A stretch of DNA of 64,000 bases from assembly GCA_023439545.1 (NCBI GenBank), contig JAEXNT010000042.1:62001-126000 (forward strand), given 5' to 3'. The translations under genes and the position numbers were made by a program. Below the pieces are notes generated by a model. It searched no databases and was not told the origin of the DNA. It worked only from the letters and a program-made list of their open reading frames with translations. This document shows positions 7,601 through 15,909 of this stretch, one piece after another. Within the stretch, counting starts at the first letter, position 1. Every line of letters begins with the position of its first letter. Source of the stretch: Bacillota bacterium (GTDB lineage: Bacteria > Bacillota > Clostridia > Acetivibrionales > DTU013).

Positions 7601-10600
7601 TCGCACAGGAGTCTGATACCCGCCGCCGCGATTTCGATCCTTTGGGCAGTTGCGCCCATGACGCTTTACAGCATCAGCAAGCCCACGATCAAAAAAACGT
7701 ATCTGCTTCCAGAAAACGATATTATAATGTTGAGAAAAATTTCCAGAAAAACCTGGAGGTATTTCGAGGATTTTGCCAACGAGAATGAAAATTTCCTGCC
7801 GCCCGACAATTTTCAGGAGGATCCCCCGAAAGGCGTAGCACACAGGACTTCACCGACGAATATAGGCCTTTTGCTCGTATCGATCATGTCTGCCTGCGAC
7901 CTGGGATATATCGGATGGAAGGAAATGGTAGACAGGTTCGAAAATACTATTTCAACGATGGAGCGTATGGAAAAATGGAGGGGACATCTCTATAACTGGT
8001 ACGACACGGAGACACTGGAAACGCTGAGGCCGTTGTACGTATCAACCGTGGACAGCGGCAACCTGGTGGGTTACCTGATGGTGGTCAGGGAAGGCCTGAA
8101 GGAATATCTGGATGCACAGCCCGCGAGGCCTGTAATGGCTGCGGGCCTCAGGGACACTCTGGAATTGATGTGGGATGAGGAAGGGACCGGCGCCGATCAG
8201 GAAACAAGGCAGATACTGACCGAATTAAGTGAAGGCGCCGGGATGGATATCACCAGGTGGGCGCATATACTCGGCGAGCTTGCTTCAAGTCTGAACAGCG
8301 GGGAAAATGCGCCGGTCAGGCAAAGCGATACGATGTTGCCCGGAAATAATACGTGGAGACTGAAATCCTATGAAATGACAATAAATTTTTTTAATGAGCT
8401 TTCTGAATTTTATCCTTTACACGATCAGCCCGGTACGTCTGATGAGAACAGGACTGCGGACAATGTCGGGAATATGCGCAGGCGGATCGACGATCTGATC
8501 TGCAGGATCGGGAAGCTTATCGATTCAACTGAATTCTCACCTCTTTTCGATCATAAAAGGATGCTTTTCTCTATCGGCTATGATGTTGAGGACGGTCATC
8601 TCAGCAAATCCTACTATGATCTTCTGGCTTCCGAGGCGAGGCAGGCGAGCTATATCTCGATAGCGCGCGGGGAAGTGGACAGAAGGCACTGGATGCGGCT
8701 CGGAAGGAAGCTCACTTCGGTGGACGGCGAGAAAGGACTGGTTTCCTGGACGGGGACAATGTTCGAATACCTGATGCCCGCGCTTATTATGCGAAGCTAT
8801 GAGAATACTATTTTTGACGAGACCTATTCTTTTGTGGTAAGAGTGCAGAAAAAATACGGAAAACAGAGAAGAATACCCTGGGGTATTTCGGAGTCGGGAT
8901 ACAGTGCGCTTGATTTCAATCTCAATTACCAGTACAAGGCTTTTGGAGTGCCAGAACTCGGACTGAAGAGGGGACTGGCGAACGATATGGTGACGGCGCC
9001 CTATGCTTCGATCCTTTCCCTTGGTATCGAACCGGCAGCTGTAGTGCGAAATCTGAGAGAGCTCAGCATTATGGGCATGGACGGGGGATGGGGCTTATAC
9101 GAGGCGATCGATTTTACTCCGTCACGTATGGAAAAGGACGTGCAATACAGGATAGTAAAGAGCTTTATGGCCCATCATCAGGGTATGAGCCTGGCTGCCC
9201 TCAACAACTTTTTTCATTCAAATATACTGCAGAAACGCTTTCATATCGATCCCGTCATTCAATCGGCAGAGCTGCTGCTGCAGGAAAAAATGCCGGAAAA
9301 GGTCATGTTCACCCGGGAATACCAGGAAGACAAGACTGTACATGTAAAGAGAGCGGAACAGGTAAGCGGAGCCGTGTTCAGAACGTTCGGCCTGCCGGTT
9401 GGGATTCTTCCGAACGTACATATACTTTCAAACGGGTCTTATTCGGTCATGGTGACCGACGCGGGCTCGGGATACAGTGCTGACGGCAGTATTGCCGTAA
9501 CGAGGTGGAACAGGGATTATTCCGTAAAAAACGGATTTTTCATATTTGTACAGAATATCAACTCTAACAACATGTGGTCGGCTACACTTGACCCCATCGG
9601 GACTGAACCTGAAAAATACAGGGTCGTATTCTCGCCTGACAAGGCTGAATATTTCAGACGGGACGGTAATCTGGAGACTCATTTGGAGGTGGCGGTTTCA
9701 CCTGAGGACCGGGCGGAGATCCGAAGAATATCAGTTACCAACCACAGCAGCAGCGCCAGGATCATCGAGCTGACCAGCTACTTGGAAGCCGTTCTTTTAC
9801 CGCGCCAGGAGGATGCTTCCCATCCAGCCTTCAGCAAACTCTTTATAAAAACCGAGTTCGTCAGGGATCTGAAGTGTCTACTGGCGTTGAGAAGACAGAG
9901 AAAGGACGAACAGAAGCCTGTCTGGCTGCTTCACACCATGACGCTCGATAAGGATTCATCCGTCGGTGAACTTCAGTATGAGACAAGCAGGGCCAGATTC
10001 ATAGGCAGGAACCGTGATCTCTCCAACCCTGCCGCACTGGATCCCGATCAACCGCTGGGCAACAGCGAGGGTTCAGTCCTTGATCCTGTTATGAGCCTGC
10101 GGAGGCGAATCAGAATTGAACCGGGGAGTACCGTTAAAGTCGTGTATACCGTGGCTGTTGCGCAAACAAGGAAACACGCCCTTGAGCTTGCCGAGAAGTA
10201 TAATGATTACAGGACGTCGGAGAGGACCTTTGAGCTCTCATGGACGAGGAGCCAGGTGGAAAGTCGATATCTCGGGCTGGAGGCGAGCGAGACGGAATTT
10301 TATCTGGAACTTTTGCCATTCTTCCTTTATTTCAATCCACTTAGGCGTGAATATTCGGAGTATATATTCAGGAACAAAGGTTCACAGCAGGATCTTTGGC
10401 CGTTCGGCATTTCGGGCGATCTGCCGGTCATACTGGTGGAAGTCAATGACAACGACGACCTGGATATGGTCTATTGGGCGCTGAAAGGTCATGAATTCTG
10501 GAGGATGAAGAGTCTCCAGACCGATCTTGTGATACTGGTAAACAAGAAGGAGGGATATTCCCAGCCCTTGAACGATCAGGTCAGGAATGCCGTGGCCTCA

Positions 10601-13348
10601 AGCCATGCAAGAGAGCTTGTGAATCGCCCCGCCGGTGTTTTCATTAGAAATTCGTCCGAAATGGACCAAAACCAGATCGCGCTTTTCTATACAGTGGCGT
10701 CGCTTGTAGTTAGGGACGGGATCGATGTACTCAAGAATAAAGTCAGCGAAATCAGAAAAGTACCGGCAAGGCCTTCGGTCGGAACCAGCGGCTCTGCGAT
10801 CCTGTTTTCCGGTATGCCTTCCGATGCATCGGCAGCCAGACCGCCAAAGCAGGATAAGCCGCACAGAATAAGTGTGTTTCATACAGCGACGGAAAGAAAA
10901 CTGCAATTTTTCAACGGTTTAGCCGGATTTTCGGAGGATGGCAGGGAATATGTGATACAGTTGGGAAAAGGAAGGCGCACTCCTGCGCCCTGGGTAAACG
11001 TAATAAGTAACAGAAATTTCGGCTTTCTCATTACTGAATGCGGAGGAGGTTATACATGGGCGGAAAACAGCCGTGAATTTAAACTGACGCCGTGGTCGAA
11101 CGATCCGGTGACCGACAGCTCCGGTGAAGCTTTTATCGTAGGCGACCGGAATGATAATTGCAGTTGGAGTCTTACGCGTGCGGAAGATGATGAAGTGCCT
11201 TATACCGTGATACATGGGCATGGCTACAGCACGTTCCAGCATGACAGGAACGGACTGATCAATTCTATTACCTTGTTTGCCGCAGTGGATGCTCCGGTGA
11301 AAATTTGCATCATTTCGATTGCGAATATGACGGGAGAGGTTCACGACCTGTCCGTAATGTACCGCATAAGGCCGGTATTGGGCGTGGATGATGCGCAGAC
11401 TTCGCCTTATATCGTGACGTGGCTGGACGAGGGGGGAATATTGTTTGCGGAAAATAAGTACACTAAGGAATTTTCCGGCAGGGTGGCGTTTTTATGTACC
11501 AGTATGGAAGAACGCTCTTTTACCGGGGACAGACAGCTGTTTTTAGGCAGGAAGGGCAACGTTGACAAGATTGATGCGTCTTTAGCCGAAAAGCTCCCGG
11601 ACAGCACCGGGGCAGGCCTCGATCCGTGCGCGGCGGTTTGCGGCAGGGTCAGGCTGCGGCCTGAAGAAGAGGTCAAGGCTGTGTTCCTTTTAGGGAGCGC
11701 ACCCGATGTTAAAAAGGCTAGAGAGTATGCTGAACAATTTTTGACTGTCGCTTTGGCGGAAAAGGAGCTTGAAAGGGTCGGAGCTTTCTGGCTTGAAAAG
11801 CTAGAAGCCATTCAGATCCGCACGCCGGACGATTCATTCGACGTAATGATGAACGGATGGCTGCTATATCAAACGATCGCCTGCAGGCTGTGGGCGCGGT
11901 CGGGCTACTACCAGGCAGGCGGCGCTTATGGCTTCAGGGATCAACTGCAGGACTGCATGGCGGTTTTGAATACATGGCCCGAGTTGGCAAAAGCGCAGAT
12001 ACTGCTGCATGCGTCGAGACAGTTCAGAGAGGGGGACGTACAGCACTGGTGGCATGCCGGGGAGGGCAAGGGTATCAGGACAAGGTATTCGGACGATCTG
12101 CTCTGGCTCGCATACGTCACGGCCGAGTATCTCGAGAAAACAGGCGACTATGGTATCCTGAAGGAACAGGCGCCTTTCCTGGAGGGCTCGCCGTTAAAAG
12201 AGGATGAAGCTGAAAAATATGAGCAGCCGAGGCTTTCCGAAGCTTCTTCGGATATATATAATCACTGTGTGCTGGCAATAGACAGGTCGCTTCCCACAGG
12301 ATCGCACGGTATACCGCTGATCTGGGGAGGAGACTGGAACGACGGCATGAACCTGGTAGGTATCAAGGGATCAGGTGAAAGTGTGTGGCTGGGATGGTTC
12401 CTTATTACAATACTCAATGAATTCGTGCAGATATGCGGGCTCATGAGAGATTATGAAAGGGCTGAGAGATACCGGACGGCTGCTGCGAAACTCACGGAAA
12501 GCATTGAGAATGAAGCATGGGATGGAAGCTGGTACAGAAGGGCTTATTTTGACGATGGGACACCGTTGGGCTCCGTTCAGAATTCGGAATGCATGATTGA
12601 TTCCATATCGCAATCCTGGTCCGTCGTATCCGGCGTTGCCAGGCCCAACCGCATGCAGGAGGCCATGGCTGCGGTACAGAAATATCTTGTGGATGATAGC
12701 GAAGGAATAATAAAACTACTTACTCCACCGTTTGATGAAGGGATATTGCAGCCGGGCTATATTAAAGGTTACGTCCCGGGTGTCAGGGAAAACGGCGGTC
12801 AATACACCCATGCCGCAGTCTGGGTTATTCTGGCCTTTGCCAAGCTCGGAATGGGCGATAAGGCAGGGGAACTGTTCCACATGCTGAATCCTGTAAACCA
12901 TACCAGGTCGTACATGGAATATATACGCTATAAAGTTGAACCGTACGTCATGGCAGCTGATGTTTACACGGTTCAGCCGCAGACCGGCAGAGGAGGGTGG
13001 ACGTGGTACACCGGCGCCTCCGGGTGGCTTTACAAGGTGGGCCTGGAATATATAGCCGGCTTCAAAAAGAAGGGCAGCCGACTTTACATCGACCCCTGCA
13101 TACCCAGAAACTGGGACAGGTACGAGATAGATTACCGTGCAGGGAAAAGCGTATTCCATATTGAAATCAAAAACCCCGACAACGTGAGCAGCGGGGTCAT
13201 GAGTGTTATGGTTGACGGCAAAACAAAGCCGGAGGGTTTTATAGACCTGCGGGAAGAGGGTTATCACAATGTAGAGGTCGTACTTGGGCTGCCGTTTTCA
13301 ACCGATACCGGGATATACGCGATGGGCTCGAGCAGCGGGAAATCGTAG
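4685..13348 (+). CDS. cyclic beta-1,2-glucan synthase (GT84-GH94), NdvB/ChvB-like
   Basis: This 2887-residue multidomain membrane protein matches the usual size of cyclic beta-1,2-glucan synthases. Membrane segments lie at about 419-440 and 450-472, and more at about 832-995. Between them is a processive glycosyltransferase domain with a DAD motif (LDADT, 639-641), HDLLEGCHLRAG, and the R/Q-x-x-R-W motif RQHRW (784-788). Next comes a glucoamylase-like region with FNLNYQYKAFG, YGLYEAID-type and MAHHQGMSL motifs. The C-terminal half carries paired carbohydrate-binding and GH94 phosphorylase-like domains, with GGDWNDGMN (2548-2556) holding the expected catalytic Asp. The family uses UDP-glucose to build, length-control and cyclise beta-1,2-glucan for the envelope. 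It appears to be a single-gene unit. Its last 85 bp overlap the 3' end of the opposing gene. Confidence 0.92.
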   Translation: MGFIIAATYVILSGLIIYLLILLSKRKTGRCVEVRDTILATEELQKHAVEIARNHPVGKSVKSLHWLIKRLNDNYSFITSVYRELDADVKESMQTAPAAEWLLDNFYIIEEQVKLIRRNLSRGQYSRLPILKKGYLKGYPRVYAIALEMVAHSDGSIDERTVTTFIQAYQSQTLLSMGELWAVPLMLRIALVESIRYTCEKIRTSRFEWKKAEETIAYIINNDPDERQLDELLDSRLENMSEISPSFVEHLIQKLRKHNKYFATVKALVNNRLESENSSVDIMTASEHQLQASMQVAIGNSITGLHFLSDLDWSEIFETLSKVEQILRQDPDGTYPQMDFESRDHYRHEVEKLARTFGVSEIYVADRTVECARAEGNKAPLNHVGYYLVGKGRKTLLGALGKYAKRRLWPVSNAVSDPRNLYIGLSLFLTIFLVTYFMYYSATHDNSKSAFWPVITAILLLIPCSEFALNICNTITSHVCRPSMLSKLELKEGIPQELSTFVIIPTLLTGPARARELLHQLEVYYLANREKSLFFALVGDFRDAPSEVLDTDDAIVKTMTEGIRELNLKYATEGSDLFYYMHRKRIYNSTQNRWMGWERKRGAIIEFNRLLCGNGDTGFGIVTGEVSQLPKVKYVITLDADTNLPMGAAKRLIGTIAHPLNRAVVDRETGLVSDGYGLLQPRISVSIPGASRSMFTRIFAGQVGIDPYTTAVSDVYQDIFDEGIFTGKGIYEVDVFQRVLDGRIPENTILSHDLLEGCHLRAGLVSDIELVDGYPAGYISYAARQHRWVRGDWQLLPWLTGKVRNGSGEKRKNNISGLSKWKILDNMRRSLLDPALLLLILAGIGLLPGDDLVWIGFAFLVTISPLTMGFFNMLLTGTLRLQKSNSTVMSGIKAAVCQSVLLFILIPHQAFLMADAIIRTLYRVFRSHKNMLEWVTAADVEANSKNNAASYARKMWLSFPSSAAVLILALALSHRSLIPAAAISILWAVAPMTLYSISKPTIKKTYLLPENDIIMLRKISRKTWRYFEDFANENENFLPPDNFQEDPPKGVAHRTSPTNIGLLLVSIMSACDLGYIGWKEMVDRFENTISTMERMEKWRGHLYNWYDTETLETLRPLYVSTVDSGNLVGYLMVVREGLKEYLDAQPARPVMAAGLRDTLELMWDEEGTGADQETRQILTELSEGAGMDITRWAHILGELASSLNSGENAPVRQSDTMLPGNNTWRLKSYEMTINFFNELSEFYPLHDQPGTSDENRTADNVGNMRRRIDDLICRIGKLIDSTEFSPLFDHKRMLFSIGYDVEDGHLSKSYYDLLASEARQASYISIARGEVDRRHWMRLGRKLTSVDGEKGLVSWTGTMFEYLMPALIMRSYENTIFDETYSFVVRVQKKYGKQRRIPWGISESGYSALDFNLNYQYKAFGVPELGLKRGLANDMVTAPYASILSLGIEPAAVVRNLRELSIMGMDGGWGLYEAIDFTPSRMEKDVQYRIVKSFMAHHQGMSLAALNNFFHSNILQKRFHIDPVIQSAELLLQEKMPEKVMFTREYQEDKTVHVKRAEQVSGAVFRTFGLPVGILPNVHILSNGSYSVMVTDAGSGYSADGSIAVTRWNRDYSVKNGFFIFVQNINSNNMWSATLDPIGTEPEKYRVVFSPDKAEYFRRDGNLETHLEVAVSPEDRAEIRRISVTNHSSSARIIELTSYLEAVLLPRQEDASHPAFSKLFIKTEFVRDLKCLLALRRQRKDEQKPVWLLHTMTLDKDSSVGELQYETSRARFIGRNRDLSNPAALDPDQPLGNSEGSVLDPVMSLRRRIRIEPGSTVKVVYTVAVAQTRKHALELAEKYNDYRTSERTFELSWTRSQVESRYLGLEASETEFYLELLPFFLYFNPLRREYSEYIFRNKGSQQDLWPFGISGDLPVILVEVNDNDDLDMVYWALKGHEFWRMKSLQTDLVILVNKKEGYSQPLNDQVRNAVASSHARELVNRPAGVFIRNSSEMDQNQIALFYTVASLVVRDGIDVLKNKVSEIRKVPARPSVGTSGSAILFSGMPSDASAARPPKQDKPHRISVFHTATERKLQFFNGLAGFSEDGREYVIQLGKGRRTPAPWVNVISNRNFGFLITECGGGYTWAENSREFKLTPWSNDPVTDSSGEAFIVGDRNDNCSWSLTRAEDDEVPYTVIHGHGYSTFQHDRNGLINSITLFAAVDAPVKICIISIANMTGEVHDLSVMYRIRPVLGVDDAQTSPYIVTWLDEGGILFAENKYTKEFSGRVAFLCTSMEERSFTGDRQLFLGRKGNVDKIDASLAEKLPDSTGAGLDPCAAVCGRVRLRPEEEVKAVFLLGSAPDVKKAREYAEQFLTVALAEKELERVGAFWLEKLEAIQIRTPDDSFDVMMNGWLLYQTIACRLWARSGYYQAGGAYGFRDQLQDCMAVLNTWPELAKAQILLHASRQFREGDVQHWWHAGEGKGIRTRYSDDLLWLAYVTAEYLEKTGDYGILKEQAPFLEGSPLKEDEAEKYEQPRLSEASSDIYNHCVLAIDRSLPTGSHGIPLIWGGDWNDGMNLVGIKGSGESVWLGWFLITILNEFVQICGLMRDYERAERYRTAAAKLTESIENEAWDGSWYRRAYFDDGTPLGSVQNSECMIDSISQSWSVVSGVARPNRMQEAMAAVQKYLVDDSEGIIKLLTPPFDEGILQPGYIKGYVPGVRENGGQYTHAAVWVILAFAKLGMGDKAGELFHMLNPVNHTRSYMEYIRYKVEPYVMAADVYTVQPQTGRGGWTWYTGASGWLYKVGLEYIAGFKKKGSRLYIDPCIPRNWDRYEIDYRAGKSVFHIEIKNPDNVSSGVMSVMVDGKTKPEGFIDLREEGYHNVEVVLGLPFSTDTGIYAMGSSSGKS

Positions 13349-13959
13349 CTGCTCTGCTCCAGTCCCGCCAGAAAATCCAGCGCCGCGTCCATACCGGATT
13401 TCAGACTGAGCCCATTCTCTTGAAGTAAGTGCTGCAGTATGCCGCTTTCACGATATACCCATCTCGAATACCTGGAGCGCTCCGTCAGATATTCATTAAG
13501 TCTGTTACGTTCGCCAATGTTTTCAAATATTTCAGAGCAGACAAAGAAATTGCAAACTGTAGTCCGGAAACGCGGAGGGAACATACAGCCCGAACCCGGA
13601 ACTACAAAGGGACAGGTCCTGAAAAATATCGTATGGTCATGTATGCTGCCTGTCTCAAGCAGATCTCCGGAATTTATATATTTATCATAGGCTTCCTTGT
13701 CAAAGGGCCCTTTACAGTAGATATTGAAGTCATTAACTATGGCGCCCTCATACGAAAGTATTGTATCCAAGGCTTTTCTGCCGCCTTCGAGAACAGCCAT
13801 ACGTTGAATATCCACAAGGGTAAACTCGGGAAAGTAATGACAGCAGCCTCTTGCAGTTATGCTGCATAGACTGACGCCCATTATGCTGTTGCATTTTCCG
13901 CACTCCGTACAGCCTATTTGGGGAACTCCCATATCGTAAGAAATAAAAATATTTCCCAT
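13264..13959 (-). CDS. cysteine-rich protein of unknown function
   Basis: This 231-residue cytoplasmic protein has a dense cysteine N-terminus (GCTECGKC, then CSITARGCCHYFPEFT) and further cysteines in YCKGPF, FRTCPF, GCMFPP and TVCNFFVCSE. The spacing suggests metal or Fe-S binding, and the layout recalls YkgJ-like zinc/iron-chelating proteins, though I cannot name a family. The start is set at ATG 13959, behind AAGAGG. ATG 13980 is a weaker alternative. A promoter lies at 14009-14037. The last 85 bp run antisense into the glucan synthase gene, so the two transcripts collide. Confidence 0.7.
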   Translation of the reverse strand: MGNIFISYDMGVPQIGCTECGKCNSIMGVSLCSITARGCCHYFPEFTLVDIQRMAVLEGGRKALDTILSYEGAIVNDFNIYCKGPFDKEAYDKYINSGDLLETGSIHDHTIFFRTCPFVVPGSGCMFPPRFRTTVCNFFVCSEIFENIGERNRLNEYLTERSRYSRWVYRESGILQHLLQENGLSLKSGMDAALDFLAGLEQSSYDFPLLEPIAYIPVSVENGSPSTTSTL

Positions 13960-14008
13960 GATCAGCCTCTTTTCATTCATATGCGAGATACCTAGCAATC
14001 CCTTAATA

Positions 14009-14037
14009 ATTATAATTGTGAGATTCTTCGGTAGCAA
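14009..14037 (-). promoter_or_regulatory. promoter of the Cys-rich protein gene
   Basis: On the minus strand TTGCTA (14037-14032) and TATAAT (14014-14009) are 17 bp apart, giving a start near 14001, about 42 bases before the chosen ATG. Confidence 0.65.
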
Positions 14038-14081
14038 TATTTATTTTTTGCACATTAGATATCGGTAAAAGGGAAATTATG

Positions 14082-14110
14082 TTGAATGACCTATAAAAAT
14101 GTAATATAAT
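14082..14110 (+). promoter_or_regulatory. promoter of the Spo0E-like gene
   Basis: TTGAAT (14082-14087) and TATAAT (14105-14110) are separated by exactly 17 bp. Transcription would start near 14117 and produce a leader of about 98 nt. Confidence 0.7.
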
Positions 14111-14147
14111 TAGAAAGTGGTAATAAGTAATTTCTATAACTCAGTTA

Positions 14148-14216
14148 AAGGCTAATCCCATAAAGATCCAGAGCGCAGATCTGTCACCTTATCAACACCG
14201 GGAGGTGGATAGCCTT
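14148..14216 (+). promoter_or_regulatory. leader hairpin that can cover the Spo0E start codon
   Basis: aaggctaatcc (14148-14158) can pair with ggatagcctt (14207-14216), with one bulged A. The right arm follows the GGGAGGTGG ribosome-binding site and includes part of the TTG start codon. An inner cagatctg palindrome lies in the loop. This would allow translational control, by inference only. Confidence 0.4.
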
Positions 14217-14400
14217 GAAAAACAGTAAAACGGCAAGCTACGAAAGCAATATCAACCATTTGCGCAATGAACTGCATCTTCTGATTGAATCTGAAAACCT
14301 GACAAGCACGATTGTCCAAAAAAGAAGCCGGGAACTGGACGATTTGATACTGCTCTACTACAAGCAGACGAAAAAATGTCATGAATTGAATGAGCCGTAA
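14215..14400 (+). CDS. Spo0E-like aspartyl-phosphate phosphatase
   Basis: This 61-residue protein has the two-helix Spo0E pattern: INHLRNELHLLIE, then the signature SRELDDLILLYYKQ (family S-x-E-L-D-x-L-I). Members dephosphorylate Spo0A~P directly and so delay or tune sporulation. The gene uses a TTG start at 14215, five to seven bases behind a strong GGGAGGTGG. Its 3' end overlaps that of the opposing transporter gene by 22 bp. Small size and motif fit the family, and there are no partner genes. Confidence 0.85.
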   Translation: MKNSKTASYESNINHLRNELHLLIESENLTSTIVQKRSRELDDLILLYYKQTKKCHELNEP

Positions 14401-15260
14401 AAGATCAATGTCAAAAACGGCAGAATTATCAATGCCGTTGCAATATTACCCGAGCCGGCCGCCGCAAGAAGCTGGTGGCCCAAAAGAGATTGCCCGGAAA
14501 TGAAATGTCCTGCCACAAGTCCTGTAACAAGTCCGCCTATGGAACCCGTCGTAATAAGAAGGGGATGGATCCTGTTGCCGGAAGGTTTGCTAATATCCTT
14601 CCTATGCATGATATCGGTCCAAAGCAATTTGTTTTTCTTCGCCAGCGAATAAAGAATCGGAAGAATTATTGGACCAAGCAGGAGAGTTATAACCGAATTG
14701 TTCAGTGTAATTATCACGGCAAGTGTTGAAAAACCCACCCAATCAATCACCTCAAAACCCCATGCAATAATAACGGCGCAGGCCGCGCTCGCGATAAACG
14801 CGATTATGCCGAATTGGGCCAGTTTCCAGGCGCTGTTGACGGTAGGAGAGTTGTCTTCGCCGAATTTTGGCTTCAGCCTGTTCCATAATTTATAGGGTAT
14901 ATATGCATACATGAAATTTCCGACAAATCCAAATACCGATCCAATCGACAGGGTCCCGAAAAAGTCTCCGCCCAGATTTCCTATTGCCGAACCCCAGGCG
15001 CCTGCAGGTCCGAAAAGCAGTCCGAATAAAACGGGCAGCAGCGAGGCCGGCCTGATTTCAGTAACGCCGGGTATAATAGGGATCGACTTCGTAGGCAGCA
15101 AAAGCAGCATGTATATACCTGCGCACAGTATAGTGACTGCAACCATAACGCCATATTTCCACATGCTGAAGATCTCTTTCACTTTAGGCACCCCATATTG
15201 ATAAATAAACGCAGAGATGAATATGCACTGTAGTTTCGCAGTTATTTTACCATTTTCCAT
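14379..15260 (-). CDS. ECF-transporter S-component-like membrane protein (QueT-like)
   Basis: This 293-residue integral membrane protein has six or more hydrophobic segments. The N-terminal half carries EIRPASLLPVLFGLLFGPAGAWGSAIGNLGGDFFG and FGFVGNFMYAYIPYKLW, the look of substrate-binding S components of energy-coupling factor vitamin transporters, nearest to QueT. These proteins need a shared ATPase/T module (EcfA/EcfT), which is not in this window. The second half extends beyond a usual S component (about 170-200 residues), with more membrane helices, so this may be a longer relative with a different role. The start is uncertain: ATG 15260 has only a weak GGACAG upstream, and inner starts (the GTG of GVPKVKE, or ATG of MWKYG) are possible. 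Confidence 0.7.
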   Translation of the reverse strand: MENGKITAKLQCIFISAFIYQYGVPKVKEIFSMWKYGVMVAVTILCAGIYMLLLLPTKSIPIIPGVTEIRPASLLPVLFGLLFGPAGAWGSAIGNLGGDFFGTLSIGSVFGFVGNFMYAYIPYKLWNRLKPKFGEDNSPTVNSAWKLAQFGIIAFIASAACAVIIAWGFEVIDWVGFSTLAVIITLNNSVITLLLGPIILPILYSLAKKNKLLWTDIMHRKDISKPSGNRIHPLLITTGSIGGLVTGLVAGHFISGQSLLGHQLLAAAGSGNIATALIILPFLTLIFYGSFNS

Positions 15261-15298
15261 ATAAAGCTGTCCAGATATGTAGAAAAAATGGCTGGCTG

Positions 15299-15472
15299 GC
15301 TGGCGGGTGAGGCCATATGGATATGGGATGGAGCTCCGAGCGGTTCAAGGCTCACGCCCTCGCCGTATCCGCTAAATCCGCCATCCATGGCGGATTTGCC
15401 TCACCCTGTATTGCATTCGCCATGTACCGCTAAGTCGCTCCATCATTCATCCATATGGCCTCACCCGCCAGC
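15299..15472 (-). repeat. MITE-like palindromic element, copy 2
   Basis: This is a 174-bp non-coding element with perfect 24-bp terminal inverted repeats (15299-15322 and 15449-15472). Its whole body folds back on itself through agctccgagcggttcaaggc against gccatgtaccgctaagtcgc, with aaatccgcc/ggcggattt as the inner hairpin. Blocks 15421-15446 and 15332-15354 are identical to the reverse complement of copy 1 at 284-529, while the outer ends differ. No clear target-site duplication is seen. Confidence 0.82.
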
Positions 15473-15829
15473 TGTTGTTCGGTTTATTCTTTATTTCCTT
15501 TGGAACTATACTTCCGTGTATTATCCTGCATGCAATGCAGGATTTATGCGGAGTAGACATGATTAATAACTAAGTAAAATGCAATAACCATCTGTGTTGT
15601 TAGCTGGTACAAAGGAGCTTGTCCGTGAGGCGCCAATATCCACGCCTTCAGAAGATACATGAAAATCGGAAGGGAAAATTGGGGCTGAGGAGGCAATGAC
15701 TTGGATTGATTTGAGGAAGATATGGAATCGTTCATTTGCATCATAAAAAAGACTTGCGAATCTGTGTAGCTGCAGGGGGTATTTTCTATACGAAGATATC
15801 TCTTTTTTAATACTTGCATCTAAAAAATA
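15473..15829. other. intergenic stretch without a supported gene
   Basis: A 91-codon frame on the minus strand lacks a ribosome-binding site and any recognisable protein pattern. I see no RNA element here. Confidence 0.5.
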
Positions 15830-15879
15830 TTGACATTTTGACTATAGGTTATATAATTATAGTTAAATGATTTAACTAT
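15830..15879 (+). promoter_or_regulatory. MarR-operon promoter with a 21-bp palindromic operator
   Basis: TTGACA (15830-15835) and TATAAT (15852-15857) are 16 bp apart. Directly downstream, at the expected transcription start, lies a perfect 21-bp palindrome, atagttaaat-g-atttaactat (15859-15879). Its size and symmetry suit a MarR dimer, so autorepression of the operon is likely. Confidence 0.78.
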
Positions 15880-15909
15880 TTAGTAACTAAACTAAATGAG
15901 GTGATAAAA

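Noticed and set aside
14379..15260. assignment as a full queuosine precursor transport system
   Set aside because: Only an S-component-like protein is visible, it is longer than typical QueT, and no EcfA/EcfT genes or queuosine riboswitch are nearby.
15544..15819. 91-codon minus-strand frame
   Set aside because: It has no ribosome-binding site and no family resemblance, and it lies in AT-rich intergenic DNA.
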